Shown here: positions 9,781 through 19,430 of the stretch, piece by piece
Layout: each line of letters begins with the position of its first letter
Numbering within the stretch: the stretch's first letter is position 1
Source of the DNA: Cypionkella psychrotolerans
GTDB lineage: Bacteria; Pseudomonadota; Alphaproteobacteria; Rhodobacterales; Rhodobacteraceae
NCBI RefSeq assembly: GCF_001294535.1
Contig: NZ_LGIC01000017.1
Span: 1 to 64,000 of the forward strand
Direction of reading: 5' to 3'
Length of the DNA stretch: 64,000 nt
Translations under genes and position numbers: made by a program
Notes under the pieces: model-generated
The model's input: the letters and a program-made list of their open reading frames with translations, nothing else
The model's database searches: none
Told to the model about the DNA's origin: nothing

Positions 9781-9823
9781 TGCTGCGCGTGCATACCGAT
9801 CCGAGCAAGTTTCGGAGCCGACC

Positions 9824-11206
9824 ATGAAGACGATCTACGCCCTGTTGGGGGCCAGCCTGCTGTCAGCCTGTAGCGTGCCGCTGATCCAGCCCAATGCCAC
9901 TCAGGCTGTGGCGAGCCATTACGGCACCTCTGCTCCGCAAGGCGGCGCTGCTTTGGACGTCAACTGGTGGTCGCGCATGGGCGATGCGCAATTGACGCAA
10001 CTTCTGGCGCTGGCGCGCACAAACAGCCCCGACCTGCGCAGTGCGGCGGCAAGCGTAATGGCCGCGCGCGCCCAATCTGGTCAGACCGGCGCGAATCTTT
10101 ACCCCAGTTTGACCGGCTCTGCATCTGCCACGATCAGCGATTCACCGACCACGCCGCGCAGCGACAGCAACACCGCACTGGTCGATTCCAAGTGGGAACT
10201 CGACATTTTCGGCAAGGTGCAAAACGCGGCGAAGGCCGATACTGCACGGGCGGGGGCAGAGGAGTTGGCCTACGCGGGGTCTTACGTTTCCTTGGCGGCC
10301 GAGGTTGCAGACGGCTATGTCGGCTATCGGGCTTGCAGGCTTGCCCAAGCAGAATACCAAAATGCGCTGGCCTCGCAGCAAGACACCGTCACCGCGACGG
10401 GCAGTCTGGTCGATGCCGGGCTAAGCGCCTCTGCCGATCTGTCGCTGGCGCGGGCCAACGTCGCGAATGCCGAGATCAGCGTGACCAACCAACGGGCCGA
10501 CTGCAAGGTTGCCGCCCAAAGCCTTGCCCGCATCGTTGGCGTGTCGCAGAGCGAGATCGACGCGGTTATCTCAAAGGGTGGCGGTCTGCCCAAAACCAAA
10601 CCCTTTCAGGTGGCTTCCGTGCCTGCCGACATGTTGCGACAGCGCCCGGATGTGCTTGAGGCCGAAAAGCGTTTTGCGGCCGCGCTGCTGGATATGAAAG
10701 TCGCCGAAGCCCAGTTGTTTCCGTCCTTGACGCTGAACGGAAGTATAACTGCTTCTGATCCGCGGTCTTGGTCGTTCGGGCCTGCGTTGTCGTTGCCGAT
10801 CCTTGACGGTGGTGCATCGCGTGCGGGCGTGCGGCTGGCCAATGCCAATGCGCTGACTGCGGCAGAAAGCTACCGTGCGGCGACGCTGACCGCTGTGTCA
10901 GAGGTCGAGGGCGCGCTGACCCGCCTTGCGGCTGCACGGTCTAATCTGGCAAGCGCTCAAAGTCTTGTAGCTAATTATCAGGCTTACTTTGACACCGTTG
11001 ACCGCGATTGGAAGGTCGGAGCCGCCTCGCTCTTGGACCGCGAAGAAGCGCGCCGACAATTACAATCCGCGCGGATAACCCGGATCAGCCAAAGCGAGGC
11101 CGTCCTCGTGCAATGGATAGCGCTCTACAAAGCTATCGGCGGCGGCTGGGTTGCGCCAAAAGTTGTGATCTCCAAGGACCTGGCCCCGAAGAAAATTGAA
11201 GGCTAA
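9824..11206 (+). CDS. RND efflux outer-membrane factor lipoprotein (NodT/OprM family)
   Basis: A 460-aa outer-membrane channel of a tripartite efflux pump. A lipoprotein signal ends in LLSAC with the lipidated C16. Two OEP repeats follow, with family segments DLRSAAASVMAARAQ, WELDIFGK and RPDVLEAEKR (the conserved R-x-D-V motif in the second repeat). The conserved SLPILDGG and YRAATLTAVSEVEGAL lie toward the C-terminus. It is the first gene of the operon: the membrane-fusion protein starts 3 bp after its stop and the RND pump overlaps that. Confidence 0.93.
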   Translation: MKTIYALLGASLLSACSVPLIQPNATQAVASHYGTSAPQGGAALDVNWWSRMGDAQLTQLLALARTNSPDLRSAAASVMAARAQSGQTGANLYPSLTGSASATISDSPTTPRSDSNTALVDSKWELDIFGKVQNAAKADTARAGAEELAYAGSYVSLAAEVADGYVGYRACRLAQAEYQNALASQQDTVTATGSLVDAGLSASADLSLARANVANAEISVTNQRADCKVAAQSLARIVGVSQSEIDAVISKGGGLPKTKPFQVASVPADMLRQRPDVLEAEKRFAAALLDMKVAEAQLFPSLTLNGSITASDPRSWSFGPALSLPILDGGASRAGVRLANANALTAAESYRAATLTAVSEVEGALTRLAAARSNLASAQSLVANYQAYFDTVDRDWKVGAASLLDREEARRQLQSARITRISQSEAVLVQWIALYKAIGGGWVAPKVVISKDLAPKKIEG

Positions 11207-11209
11207 GAT

Positions 11210-12385
11210 ATGACCCGATCCAAAAAGCTTCTTCTCGCTGGCCTTGCCATCGCCGTCGTGCTCGGCACGGCCTATGCCTTTCGGCCCGAGGGCAGCGCCT
11301 CCGACGTGGCGGCATCCGAGACTGCACCGCAGAGCGCGGCGCTGACGGTTGCGGTGGTTGCGCCCGAAAAGGGCGTCTGGCCCATCGAAGTTCAGGCCAA
11401 TGGCTGGCTGGCCGCCTGGCAAGAGGTTGTCATCTCGGCGCAGGTTGGCGGGCAGATGATCACCTCGGTCAACGCCGAAGTGGGCGATACGGTGGCCGAA
11501 AACGCACTGCTGAGCGAACTTTCGACCGGGTCGCTGACCAATCAGATCATCCAGCTAGAGGCCGCCGTGGAGTCGGCCAAGGCTTCGCTGGAACTTGCAT
11601 CCGCCGATGCCGTGCGCGCGCAGCAACTCAGCGGTGGCAGCTCGATCTCAAAACAACAGGCAGCCGAATACTTTGCTACCGAACGCAAGGCGCAAGCAGA
11701 TGTTCAATCATCTGAAGCGCAACTCGCCTCCGCAAAGCTCGATCTGGCGCATACCAGTATCACGGCGGCAACGGGGGGGATCATCTCCAGTCGCAGTGCT
11801 GCGGTCGGCAATGTGGTCAGCGCAGGCCAAGAACTTTTTCGCATGGTGCGTGATGGGCGCGTGGAATGGCAGGCCGAAGTGCCGCTGAACCAGTTGCGCA
11901 GCATCAAGGTTGGCATGCCCGTCAGTATTCCAACGCCGATTGGCGACGTATCCGGCGAGGTGCGCCGTATCGCCCCCACCGCCTCGGAAAGCAATGGGCG
12001 TGTCATCGTCTATGTCTCGCTTACCCCGCCGAAAGGGCTAGAGACGCCGAAGACCGGCATCATGATATCGGGCAGGTTCAAGGTGGGCAGCAGCGCGGCT
12101 GTGTCGGTGCCGTCTTCGGCAGTGGTGATGCAGGACGGGTTTTCCTATGTCTTCACCGTGAACCCGGGCGACGCCAACACCGTTTCGCGTGTTCGGGTTG
12201 AAACCGGGCGGCGTCTGGATGATCGCGTCGAGATCACCAGTGACCTGGCACTGGCGGCGGAGGTCGTGCAGGCGGGCGGGGCGTTTTTGTCGGATGGCTC
12301 GGTGGTTCGGGTGGTGCCTGCAGAGGCAGACACGGCGGCACCAGCGCCCGCATCTGATGCGGCCACGACCGAGGTGCAGCAATGA
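11210..12385 (+). CDS. RND efflux periplasmic membrane-fusion protein
   Basis: A 391-aa adaptor linking the inner-membrane pump to the outer-membrane factor. An N-terminal membrane/signal segment (about residues 5-24) is followed by the lipoyl half-motif AWQEVVISAQVGGQMI. A coiled-coil hairpin rich in A/E/Q spans about residues 95-175 (QIIQLEAAVESAKASLELA). The second lipoyl half (AATGGIISSRSAAVGNVVSAG) and a beta-barrel domain follow. The C-terminal Ala/Pro tail is low complexity. Its stop overlaps the ATG of the RND gene by 4 bp. Confidence 0.93.
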   Translation: MTRSKKLLLAGLAIAVVLGTAYAFRPEGSASDVAASETAPQSAALTVAVVAPEKGVWPIEVQANGWLAAWQEVVISAQVGGQMITSVNAEVGDTVAENALLSELSTGSLTNQIIQLEAAVESAKASLELASADAVRAQQLSGGSSISKQQAAEYFATERKAQADVQSSEAQLASAKLDLAHTSITAATGGIISSRSAAVGNVVSAGQELFRMVRDGRVEWQAEVPLNQLRSIKVGMPVSIPTPIGDVSGEVRRIAPTASESNGRVIVYVSLTPPKGLETPKTGIMISGRFKVGSSAAVSVPSSAVVMQDGFSYVFTVNPGDANTVSRVRVETGRRLDDRVEITSDLALAAEVVQAGGAFLSDGSVVRVVPAEADTAAPAPASDAATTEVQQ

Positions 12386-15300
12386 ATTTCTCTGCTTGGG
12401 CCATCCGCAACCCTGTGCCGCCGATCCTTGCGTTCTTGCTGCTGACCATCACGGGCCTGATGGCGTTCAATCGGCTGGATGTGCAGAACTTCCCCGACAT
12501 GTCGCTGCCGACAATCTCGATTTCGGCCAGCCTTGACGGGGCCGCGGCCGCCCAGCTTGAAACCGAAGTCGCGCGCAAGATCGAAGACCAGTTGACCGGG
12601 CTGGATCAACTTGACTCGGTGACCACCACGATCACCGACGGCTCCGCGTCTATTTCGGTGGCCTTTCAGGTCGGCAAGGATGTGCAGACCGCGTTGGACG
12701 AGGTTCAATCCGCCGTCGATCAGGCCAAGGCCGATCTGCCCTCGGAAATGAACGCCCCCACCGTGTCGAAAACCACGCTGTCGGGCGGGCCACTGGTGAC
12801 CTATGTGGTCAGCTCGAACAAACTCGACGATGCAGAGCTAAGCTGGTTTATCGACAACGATCTGAAACGCGCACTGATGGCTGTCGATGGCGTCGGTGAG
12901 GTCGGGCGGCTGGGCGGTGTTGACCGCGAGATCAAGATCGAGCTTAATCCGCTGTTGCTGAACGGGCTGGGCCTGTCCGCGGCAGATGTGAACACCCAGC
13001 TTGACGCGGTTCAGCGCGATTTGTCTGGCGGCAAGGCCGAAATCGGCGGGGCCTCGCAGTCGGTGCGGGTTCTGGCGGCGTCGGGAAGCGTCGAAGATCT
13101 GCGCGCCATCCCGATCCCGTTGCCAAACGGGTCGTGGGTGCGGCTGGACGAGTTGGGCACCGTGACCGATACGTTTTCTAACCTGACCTCGCTGGCCTAT
13201 CTGAACGGCGAACCTGTTGTCGCCGCACAAATCAAGCGGCTGACCGGTTATTCCGATCTGGCCGTGACCGAAGACGTGCGCACCGCGATGGCCACCTTTG
13301 CAGCCGAACACCCGCAGGTAAAGGTCACCGAGGCCTACAACACCATCCTGCCGACCGAGCAGAACTACGCGGCGTCCATGAGCATGCTTTACGAGGGTGC
13401 CGCGATTGCCGTGCTTGTGGTGTTCTTGTTCTTGATGGACTGGCGCGGCACCCTGCTTGCCGCCATCGCCCTGCCGCTTTCGATCATCCCGACCTTTCTG
13501 GTGATGGACTACTTGGGTTATTCGCTGAACACGGTCACCCTGCTGGCACTGTCGCTGGTGGTCGGGATCCTGGTGGACGATGCGATTGTCGAGGTGGAAA
13601 ACATCGAGCGGCACATGCAGATGGGCAAGCCGCCCCTTCAAGCCGCGAAAGAGGCCGCTGACGAGATCGGGCTGGCGGTTATTGCCACCACCTTTACCTT
13701 GATTGCCGTGTTCCTGCCCACCGCGTTCATGAGCGGGGTGATCGGCATCATCTTCAAGCAATTTGGCATCACAGCCTCTGTCGCGGTGTTCTTTTCGTTG
13801 CTGGTCGCCCGCTTTGTCACGCCGATGATGGCCGCTTACATGATGAAGGCCAAAGCCGCGCATGAAAAGCCGGACGGCTTTCTGATGCGCAACTACATTA
13901 CCGTGATCCGCAGCGCGCTTCAGCACCGCTGGATGCCAGTGGTCGGTGTGCTTGCGTTCTTCGGGCTGACAATTCTGATGCTTGGCCATCTGTCCACGGG
14001 GTTCTTCCCCGCCTCGGACAGTAGTCAGACCCAGGTGAAGATCACCACCGCACCCGGAACCACCATCACGCAAACCGATGCGGTATCGCGCACGGTTGCG
14101 GCCGCGCTGAAAGGTGTGGGAGACGTTCATGGTGTTTTCCAGGCCACCGGCTCTGCCTCCAGCGGCGGCATGGGGGGCGGGTCGCAGACAAGTTCGGTCA
14201 CCTCGGCCACGATCGTTGTGGACCTGACCAATATTGATGATCGCGACGTAACCCAGACCGAAATCGAAGCAGGCATCCGCGAAGCCTTGAAAGACATCCC
14301 CGGCGCGCGGATCGAGGTCGGGTCTGGCGGGAATGGCACGCAACTGCAACTTACGATGGCGGGCGACAACGCGCAGACCTTGGTTGACGCATCAAGCAAC
14401 CTTGCGAATGAGGTGCGCGCCAAGATCGTGGGGATTGGCAATGTGACCACCTCGGCCTCCATTCAATCGCCCGAGATCGTGATTACGCCCGATCTGGCGC
14501 GCGCCGCCTCTTACGGGGTGACATCGCAAAGCATTTCCAACGCCATCCGGGTGGCGACCTCGGGCGCTTACGACTCGGAGCTGTCGCAACTGAACCTGCC
14601 CGAGCGCCAGATCCCGATCCGGGTGACACTCGCCGAGCAGACCCGTCAAAGTCTGGATGAAATCAAGCTTATTCCGGTGCAGGGCGCGAAGGGCAACGTG
14701 ACGCTTGGCGCGATTGCGCAGGTGTCGCTGGGGTCGTCGCCCGCCCAGATCAACCGCCTTGACCGATCGCGCAACGTCTCGGTGACTATCGAGCTGAACG
14801 GACGAAACCTGTCTGACGTCAACAAGGACGTCGCTGAACTGGCCAGCTACCAGAATCTGCCCGCTGGCGTGAAATTTGTCGAACAAGGCGATCTCAAGCG
14901 CCAATCGGAACTTTTCAGCAGCTTTGGCACCGCGATGGCGCTGGGTATCTTTTGTGTCTATGCCGTTTTGGTGCTGCTGTTTCATGACTTCTTGCAACCG
15001 ATCACCATCTTGACCGCGCTGCCGCTGGCACTGGGCGGCGCGCTGTTTCCGTTAGTTATTACCGGGACCAGCTTTTCGATGCCTGCGGTCATCGGCCTGT
15101 TATTGCTGATGGGAATCGTGTCGAAAAACTCGATTCTGTTGGTGGATTACGTGCTGCTTGCCCGACGCTCTGGCATGAGCCGCTATGATGCCTTGGTTGA
15201 TGCCTGCCACAAACGGGCGCGTCCCATCATCATGACCACCGTGGCGATGTCGGCGGGTATGTTGCCGGCGGCGCTGAGCCTGATGGAGGGGGATTCGAGC

Positions 15301-15501
15301 TTCCGCCAGCCCATGGCAACCGTTGTGATTGGTGGCTTGGCGACGTCTACGCTACTCAGCCTGCTGGTGATTCCTGTAGTGTATACGTTCATCGACGATT
15401 TCGAACAGTTCGTCACACGGCGGTTCCGCGCCAAAAGCCCCAACCTGCACCCAAAAAGCGCGCAACAAGGCCAAAGCGGGGCGCGGCGGTTGGATTGCTA
15501 A
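12382..15501 (+). CDS. RND multidrug efflux transporter (HAE1 family)
   Basis: A 1039-aa inner-membrane proton/drug antiporter, the expected length for AcrB/MexB relatives. The N-terminus NFSAWAIRNPVPPILAFLL contains TM1. A large periplasmic domain follows. TM4 carries the proton-relay pair D399-D400 in GILVDDAIVEVENIERH. The second half repeats the architecture, with GLLLLMGIVSKNSILLVDY and RPIIMTTVAMSAGMLP. It lies last in an operon with its adaptor and channel, downstream of a divergent two-component system. Substrates cannot be told from sequence; the HAE1 signature argues against heavy-metal CzcA type. Confidence 0.95.
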   Translation: MNFSAWAIRNPVPPILAFLLLTITGLMAFNRLDVQNFPDMSLPTISISASLDGAAAAQLETEVARKIEDQLTGLDQLDSVTTTITDGSASISVAFQVGKDVQTALDEVQSAVDQAKADLPSEMNAPTVSKTTLSGGPLVTYVVSSNKLDDAELSWFIDNDLKRALMAVDGVGEVGRLGGVDREIKIELNPLLLNGLGLSAADVNTQLDAVQRDLSGGKAEIGGASQSVRVLAASGSVEDLRAIPIPLPNGSWVRLDELGTVTDTFSNLTSLAYLNGEPVVAAQIKRLTGYSDLAVTEDVRTAMATFAAEHPQVKVTEAYNTILPTEQNYAASMSMLYEGAAIAVLVVFLFLMDWRGTLLAAIALPLSIIPTFLVMDYLGYSLNTVTLLALSLVVGILVDDAIVEVENIERHMQMGKPPLQAAKEAADEIGLAVIATTFTLIAVFLPTAFMSGVIGIIFKQFGITASVAVFFSLLVARFVTPMMAAYMMKAKAAHEKPDGFLMRNYITVIRSALQHRWMPVVGVLAFFGLTILMLGHLSTGFFPASDSSQTQVKITTAPGTTITQTDAVSRTVAAALKGVGDVHGVFQATGSASSGGMGGGSQTSSVTSATIVVDLTNIDDRDVTQTEIEAGIREALKDIPGARIEVGSGGNGTQLQLTMAGDNAQTLVDASSNLANEVRAKIVGIGNVTTSASIQSPEIVITPDLARAASYGVTSQSISNAIRVATSGAYDSELSQLNLPERQIPIRVTLAEQTRQSLDEIKLIPVQGAKGNVTLGAIAQVSLGSSPAQINRLDRSRNVSVTIELNGRNLSDVNKDVAELASYQNLPAGVKFVEQGDLKRQSELFSSFGTAMALGIFCVYAVLVLLFHDFLQPITILTALPLALGGALFPLVITGTSFSMPAVIGLLLLMGIVSKNSILLVDYVLLARRSGMSRYDALVDACHKRARPIIMTTVAMSAGMLPAALSLMEGDSSFRQPMATVVIGGLATSTLLSLLVIPVVYTFIDDFEQFVTRRFRAKSPNLHPKSAQQGQSGARRLDC

Positions 15502-15808
15502 ATTAAGACACAGCTGCAAACAACACTGGCCGCTTCTCAAGCGAAATGGGATAGCTGTGGGACGGCATCGACTGGCAGTTCAGGGCCGTTACTGACGGAC
15601 GGACCTATTGGATCAGCGCAATGCTGTGGGTTAGAGAAAGTTAGCTTCGAGCCGGAAATGACCAATGCAGCACAGGGCATGATCGGTCGGGCCGTCGCTT
15701 TAATCGAGCATCTGCCTTGCGACAAATTTTACTATTTGTGCATGAGGGCCTAAAACCAACTCATCGTCGGGCGAGTGACGTGCACCAACTTTCATGAAGG
15801 CGTTCCAA
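15502..15808. other. Intergenic stretch, nothing recognised
   Basis: About 300 bp between the RND gene and the methyltransferase gene. Short open frames in it match nothing I know. A GAAGG Shine-Dalgarno at 15796-15800 belongs to the downstream gene. No hairpin with a T-run is evident after the RND stop. Confidence 0.4.
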
Positions 15809-16735
15809 ATGGCCACCAAAACGAATCTGCATCCGCGCAATCAACATTCGGAAGGCTACGACTTTGTGCGATTGGTGGTGCAGACACCTGAACTCGAGGC
15901 TTTCACGATCAGCAATCCACTCGGTCAGACGACAATTGATTTTCAAGATGTAAGCGCCGTTCGTATGCTTAATCGGGCATTGCTAAAGACGCATTATAAT
16001 ATTGATTTTTGGGATATCCCCGCGGGTTATCTATGCCCACCAATTCCCGGTCGTGTGGACTATATCCACTATCTTGCGGACTTGCTTGCCGACAGCAATA
16101 ACCAAGACACTCCGCGTGGGCGTCATATCAAAGCGTTAGACGTCGGCACCGGTGCAAGTCTGGTTTACCCCTTGACAGGCCAGAGCGAATACGGCTGGCA
16201 CTTCACTGGCGTCGATATAGATGCGGGTGCTCTCAAATCGGCAAGGCAAATTTGTGAATTCAACAAGTTGAAAATCACCCTTAGGCGACAAAATAATCCT
16301 GAGAGTATCTTTAGAGGCGTGATCGAAGCTAACGATTCCTTTCATGTAACCATGTGCAACCCTCCTTTTCATTCGTCCATGGAACAAGCGAATAAAGGCA
16401 CCCAACGCAAGTGGGCGAATCTTGGAAAAGGACATTCACAAAAGCTCAACTTTGGTGGTCAAAACGCTGAACTTTGGTGTCCGGGTGGCGAGATAGCGTT
16501 TGTCGCCCGCATGGTTGAGCAGAGCATGGAGTTCGCTGATCAGTGCCTGTGGTTTACCTCGTTGGTGTCGAAAAAAGATAACCTCCAGCCACTCTACCGA
16601 ATTTTAGGAAAAGCCAGGGCGGCTGATTTTAAAGTTGTCGAAATGGCACAGGGGCAAAAAACAAGTCGATTTATTGCTTGGACTTACATGAAGAAAAATC
16701 AGCGCTCCTTGTTTGCGAATAGAGATGGGTCATAG
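15809..16735 (+). CDS. rlmF: 23S rRNA adenine-N6 methyltransferase, RlmF-like
   Basis: Homologues methylate A1618 of 23S rRNA using S-adenosylmethionine. The 308-aa protein shows the RlmF-type N-terminus LHPRNQHSEGYDFVRLV, then YLCPPIPGRVDYIHYLADLL. The SAM site is LDVGTGASLVYPL and the N6-methylase catalytic motif is NPPFHSS. The C-terminal VEMAQGQKTSRFIAWTY is also typical. ATG 15809 has GAAGG 8 nt upstream; ATG 15794 gives five more residues. The gene is visibly more AT-rich than its neighbours, and the family is best known from gammaproteobacteria, so horizontal gain is likely. Confidence 0.85.
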   Translation: MATKTNLHPRNQHSEGYDFVRLVVQTPELEAFTISNPLGQTTIDFQDVSAVRMLNRALLKTHYNIDFWDIPAGYLCPPIPGRVDYIHYLADLLADSNNQDTPRGRHIKALDVGTGASLVYPLTGQSEYGWHFTGVDIDAGALKSARQICEFNKLKITLRRQNNPESIFRGVIEANDSFHVTMCNPPFHSSMEQANKGTQRKWANLGKGHSQKLNFGGQNAELWCPGGEIAFVARMVEQSMEFADQCLWFTSLVSKKDNLQPLYRILGKARAADFKVVEMAQGQKTSRFIAWTYMKKNQRSLFANRDGS

Positions 16736-17283
16736 GAGCCCCTTTGCCGAAATTCTGCGATACAGGTAATGTCTGCTTCGGAGAAGCAGCATCGCAGCAT
16801 CCCGTGACACTGTGGATGTCCGCTAAGGACCGAATGCGTCGCTCATAGATCGCCAAGGGTCAGCGAGGCCATTCTGCACCGCAGCAAATCGCGAAGAGTG
16901 TCTGGGAGTGGATCAGGCAGGGAATGCAGGGTGTCTCTCACCTGCTGATCATCGAACATCTCGTGAAAAATGTTGAACAACGATAACTGTGTGGCAAGAG
17001 GCCGCGAGCTCACGATACCTGCGGCACGCGCTGCGCGAGGTCCAGCCCGAGGAAGACCCGCGACACCGCGTTCGTGGAATAGCCCGCCACGCCTTCGAGT
17101 AAGGGACGCAGGTGAGCAGATAATTTCCACTGAAAATTGAGCCATGTTTCCCTTCCCCCAGCTTTGCGCGCAATGTGGAAATCAACAACCCCCGCTCTTG
17201 ACGACGTCTTCGGCCTCTAAGAATGAACAATTGGTGTCTAGTGACCCATTGGAAAGCATAACCTTCACCATCAACAACCCCGT
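16736..17283. other. Accessory intergenic stretch without a recognised gene
   Basis: About 550 bp between the rlmF-like gene and the tniQ remnant. Overlapping minus-strand frames read SLFNIFHEMFDDQQVRDTL near 16900-17000 and EGVAGYSTNAVSRVFLGLDL near 17040-17110, broken by stops. They may be scraps of a mobile-element gene, but I do not recognise the source. No terminal inverted repeats were found. Confidence 0.35.
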
Positions 17284-19147
17284 GTGATCTCCTTTGTCAA
17301 ACTGCCCGCCCGCCTACACCCAGCCCACCGCGAAACCATCCCATCCTACTTGTCGCGCTTAGCTGCTTCGAAAGGGGTGACCGCGCAGAGTTTAGCCTAT
17401 GACATGGGCGTATCCTTCAAGCGCATCATTAACCTTGATGAGGACGCCCTGTCGCGCCTGTCAAAATGGGGGGCGCTTTCAGCCAAAGAGCTACACGAGC
17501 TTTTGTCATGGACAGGTGAAAGTGTCGGTAACATCCGGCTGCGGCTGCGCGGGGAGAACTTTGTCTCGCGCGGCCTGCGCAACCCTATCGTTCGCGGTTG
17601 CCCCTTGTGCCTCAAAGAAGATGTTAAGTCGCATGATGGCGACCCGGCTGAGGCGATGGTTATGCGCGGGGATTGGCAGTTTCGCGAGGTGGGACTGTGT
17701 TTGCATCATAGTCATCCCCTCGTAGAACTGTGGGTCGCCGATTATCCGAGTGAGCGCTACGATATGGGTGCGCGGCTCAATGAGATCTTGCCCGCGCTCA
17801 TGGCTGGAAAGCTCGACAAACAACTTCAAGCCCCAACCGCCTTTGACCGCTGGCTGGATGACCGCCTTGAGGATGCGCGCGATTACACTTGGCTTGCGCA
17901 TCACGATCTTTACGCCGCCGCGAGTTTCTGCCGGATTCTCGGCACGGAGTTGCTTCGCCTTGACCCGCAGGCCGCGGCAAATGGATGCGGTCTAGATATG
18001 CAAGCACGCGCAAGAGGCTTTGAGGTCGCAAGTAAAGGCGAGCCCAGCATCCTCGCAGCCCTGACCACGCTCATGCAATCGGCGACCGGGCGCAATCAAG
18101 AAATCAAAGCTGCCTTGGGACATCTATTTTACAAGAACATCTCCACAGCATCGTTGCACCTCTAATGTTTCGTGCCGTTTCGCCGCGTCCTGCGATCCTT
18201 CGTGATAGATAATTGGCCCATCGAAGAAGGTGCCCACATTTACGGCACGCCCCTCCCAGGGCGTATCCTGCACTCGATCACTACGGCGTCGACAGAAACC
18301 GGGATAGGCACGAATCTACTGAGACAGCTGCTGGTTGAACCTGGTGCCGTTGATGCAGATGACGCTCGCCCGAACGACCTTCCGCGCACAAGAGTATGCG
18401 CCACTTTTGGCGGAGATCCTGACATGGGTCGAACCTGTCAAAATGAGACGCGCGATGGGGGCTTCGCTAAATGAGCTTAACGCGCTGGTTGAGGCGAACT
18501 TGTTGGTGCCTCGCACGCAGCTCCCGAAAATCAAAAGGGTTTGGCGCCGTTCAGATGGCCTTGATCTCGTTGCTCATCTGAAGCCCATTTCCCAATCGAT
18601 CAGCGAACAGGATCAAAATTGGGAGAGATTGCAGATCGCAAAAGCCCGTTCAGGCCTCACTGTCGGTGACCTCATCGCAGCCATCTGGGCTGGGCAGCTG
18701 CAAATTGGCGCGAGAGACGGCCAGTCCGGTTACCAGAGCCTTTGCGTCCATAAGGAAGAGGTAAACAATCTGGCGGATCATGCGTCTGTGCTCAAACAGC
18801 GAGACCATCCCTCGGCGGTCCAGTTTGGGCGCTCCGTCGGCATCCGCGATAAACGCCGTTTTTCTACTCTGGTTGAAAAGGGCTATACGCCGGCCACAAG
18901 AATGCGCCATCCCAATACCGGTATATGGCAATATGTTATGACCGAGGCCAACATGATCGCATTCCATGCCCGATTCATGACCCTCACAACCATGACTGAA
19001 GAATTCGGAGGGCATCGGCAAATCTACCTCGCTGCGCTTCGATCTGCAGGTGTGCCCACTTTCATGCCCGACGGTGAGGACTATGGTCATCTCTACCTAA
19101 GGAGCTCGGTGGAGCCTGTGTTGCGTAAACAACGCCTTATCGACTGA
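17284..19147 (+). pseudogene. tniQ: TniQ/TnsD-like transposition targeting protein, disrupted
   Basis: TniQ/TnsD proteins choose target sites for Tn7-like and Tn5053-like transposons. From GTG 17284 the reading gives the TniQ signature HPAHRETIPSYLSRLAASKG. A zinc-finger set follows: CPLC near residues 103-106, then LCLHHSHPL about 40 residues on. The frame ends at a TAA (18163-18165) but continues in frame with FRRVLRSFVIDNWPIEEGAHIY. Near 18360 it shifts by one base to TFRAQEYAPLLAEILTW and runs to 19147. With one stop and one frameshift repaired it would be about 620 aa, full TnsD-like length. No tniA/tniB genes are in the window. The 3' end lies 175 bp from the 3' end of a tRNA-Arg gene. 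Confidence 0.8.
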
Positions 19148-19322
19148 CTGCACCTCCCAAACAGAGATCGAGGCGGTCACACCATCCATTTGAAATCATG
19201 AAATAAAATACTGGAGGGCGGATTTTTGCCCCATTGTATAGCGAAATCTCTTAACAGGGGGTGTGCAAGAAAACGCCAAAACGTGCACTCTTATGCCTCG
19301 TTTACAATGTTTAATAAATCTA

Positions 19323-19399
19323 TGGCGACTCCGGAAGGACTTGAACCCTCAACCCCAGACTTAGAAGGTCCGTGCTCTATCCAGTTGAGCTACGGAGCC
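19323..19399 (-). tRNA. tRNA-Arg (anticodon TCT)
   Basis: The minus strand folds as a 77-nt cloverleaf. The acceptor stem is GGCTCCG/CGGAGTC (one G-T pair), with discriminator G and an encoded CCA. The D arm is GCTC...GAGC, the anticodon stem-loop ACGGACCTTCTAAGTC gives anticodon TCT, and the T arm is GAGGGTTCAAGTCCTTC. It reads AGA codons. Its 3' end faces the tniQ remnant and accessory genes to the left. Confidence 0.95.
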
Positions 19400-19430
19400 G
19401 CATTTGGCCTATGTGCGGCAGGATCGGCCG

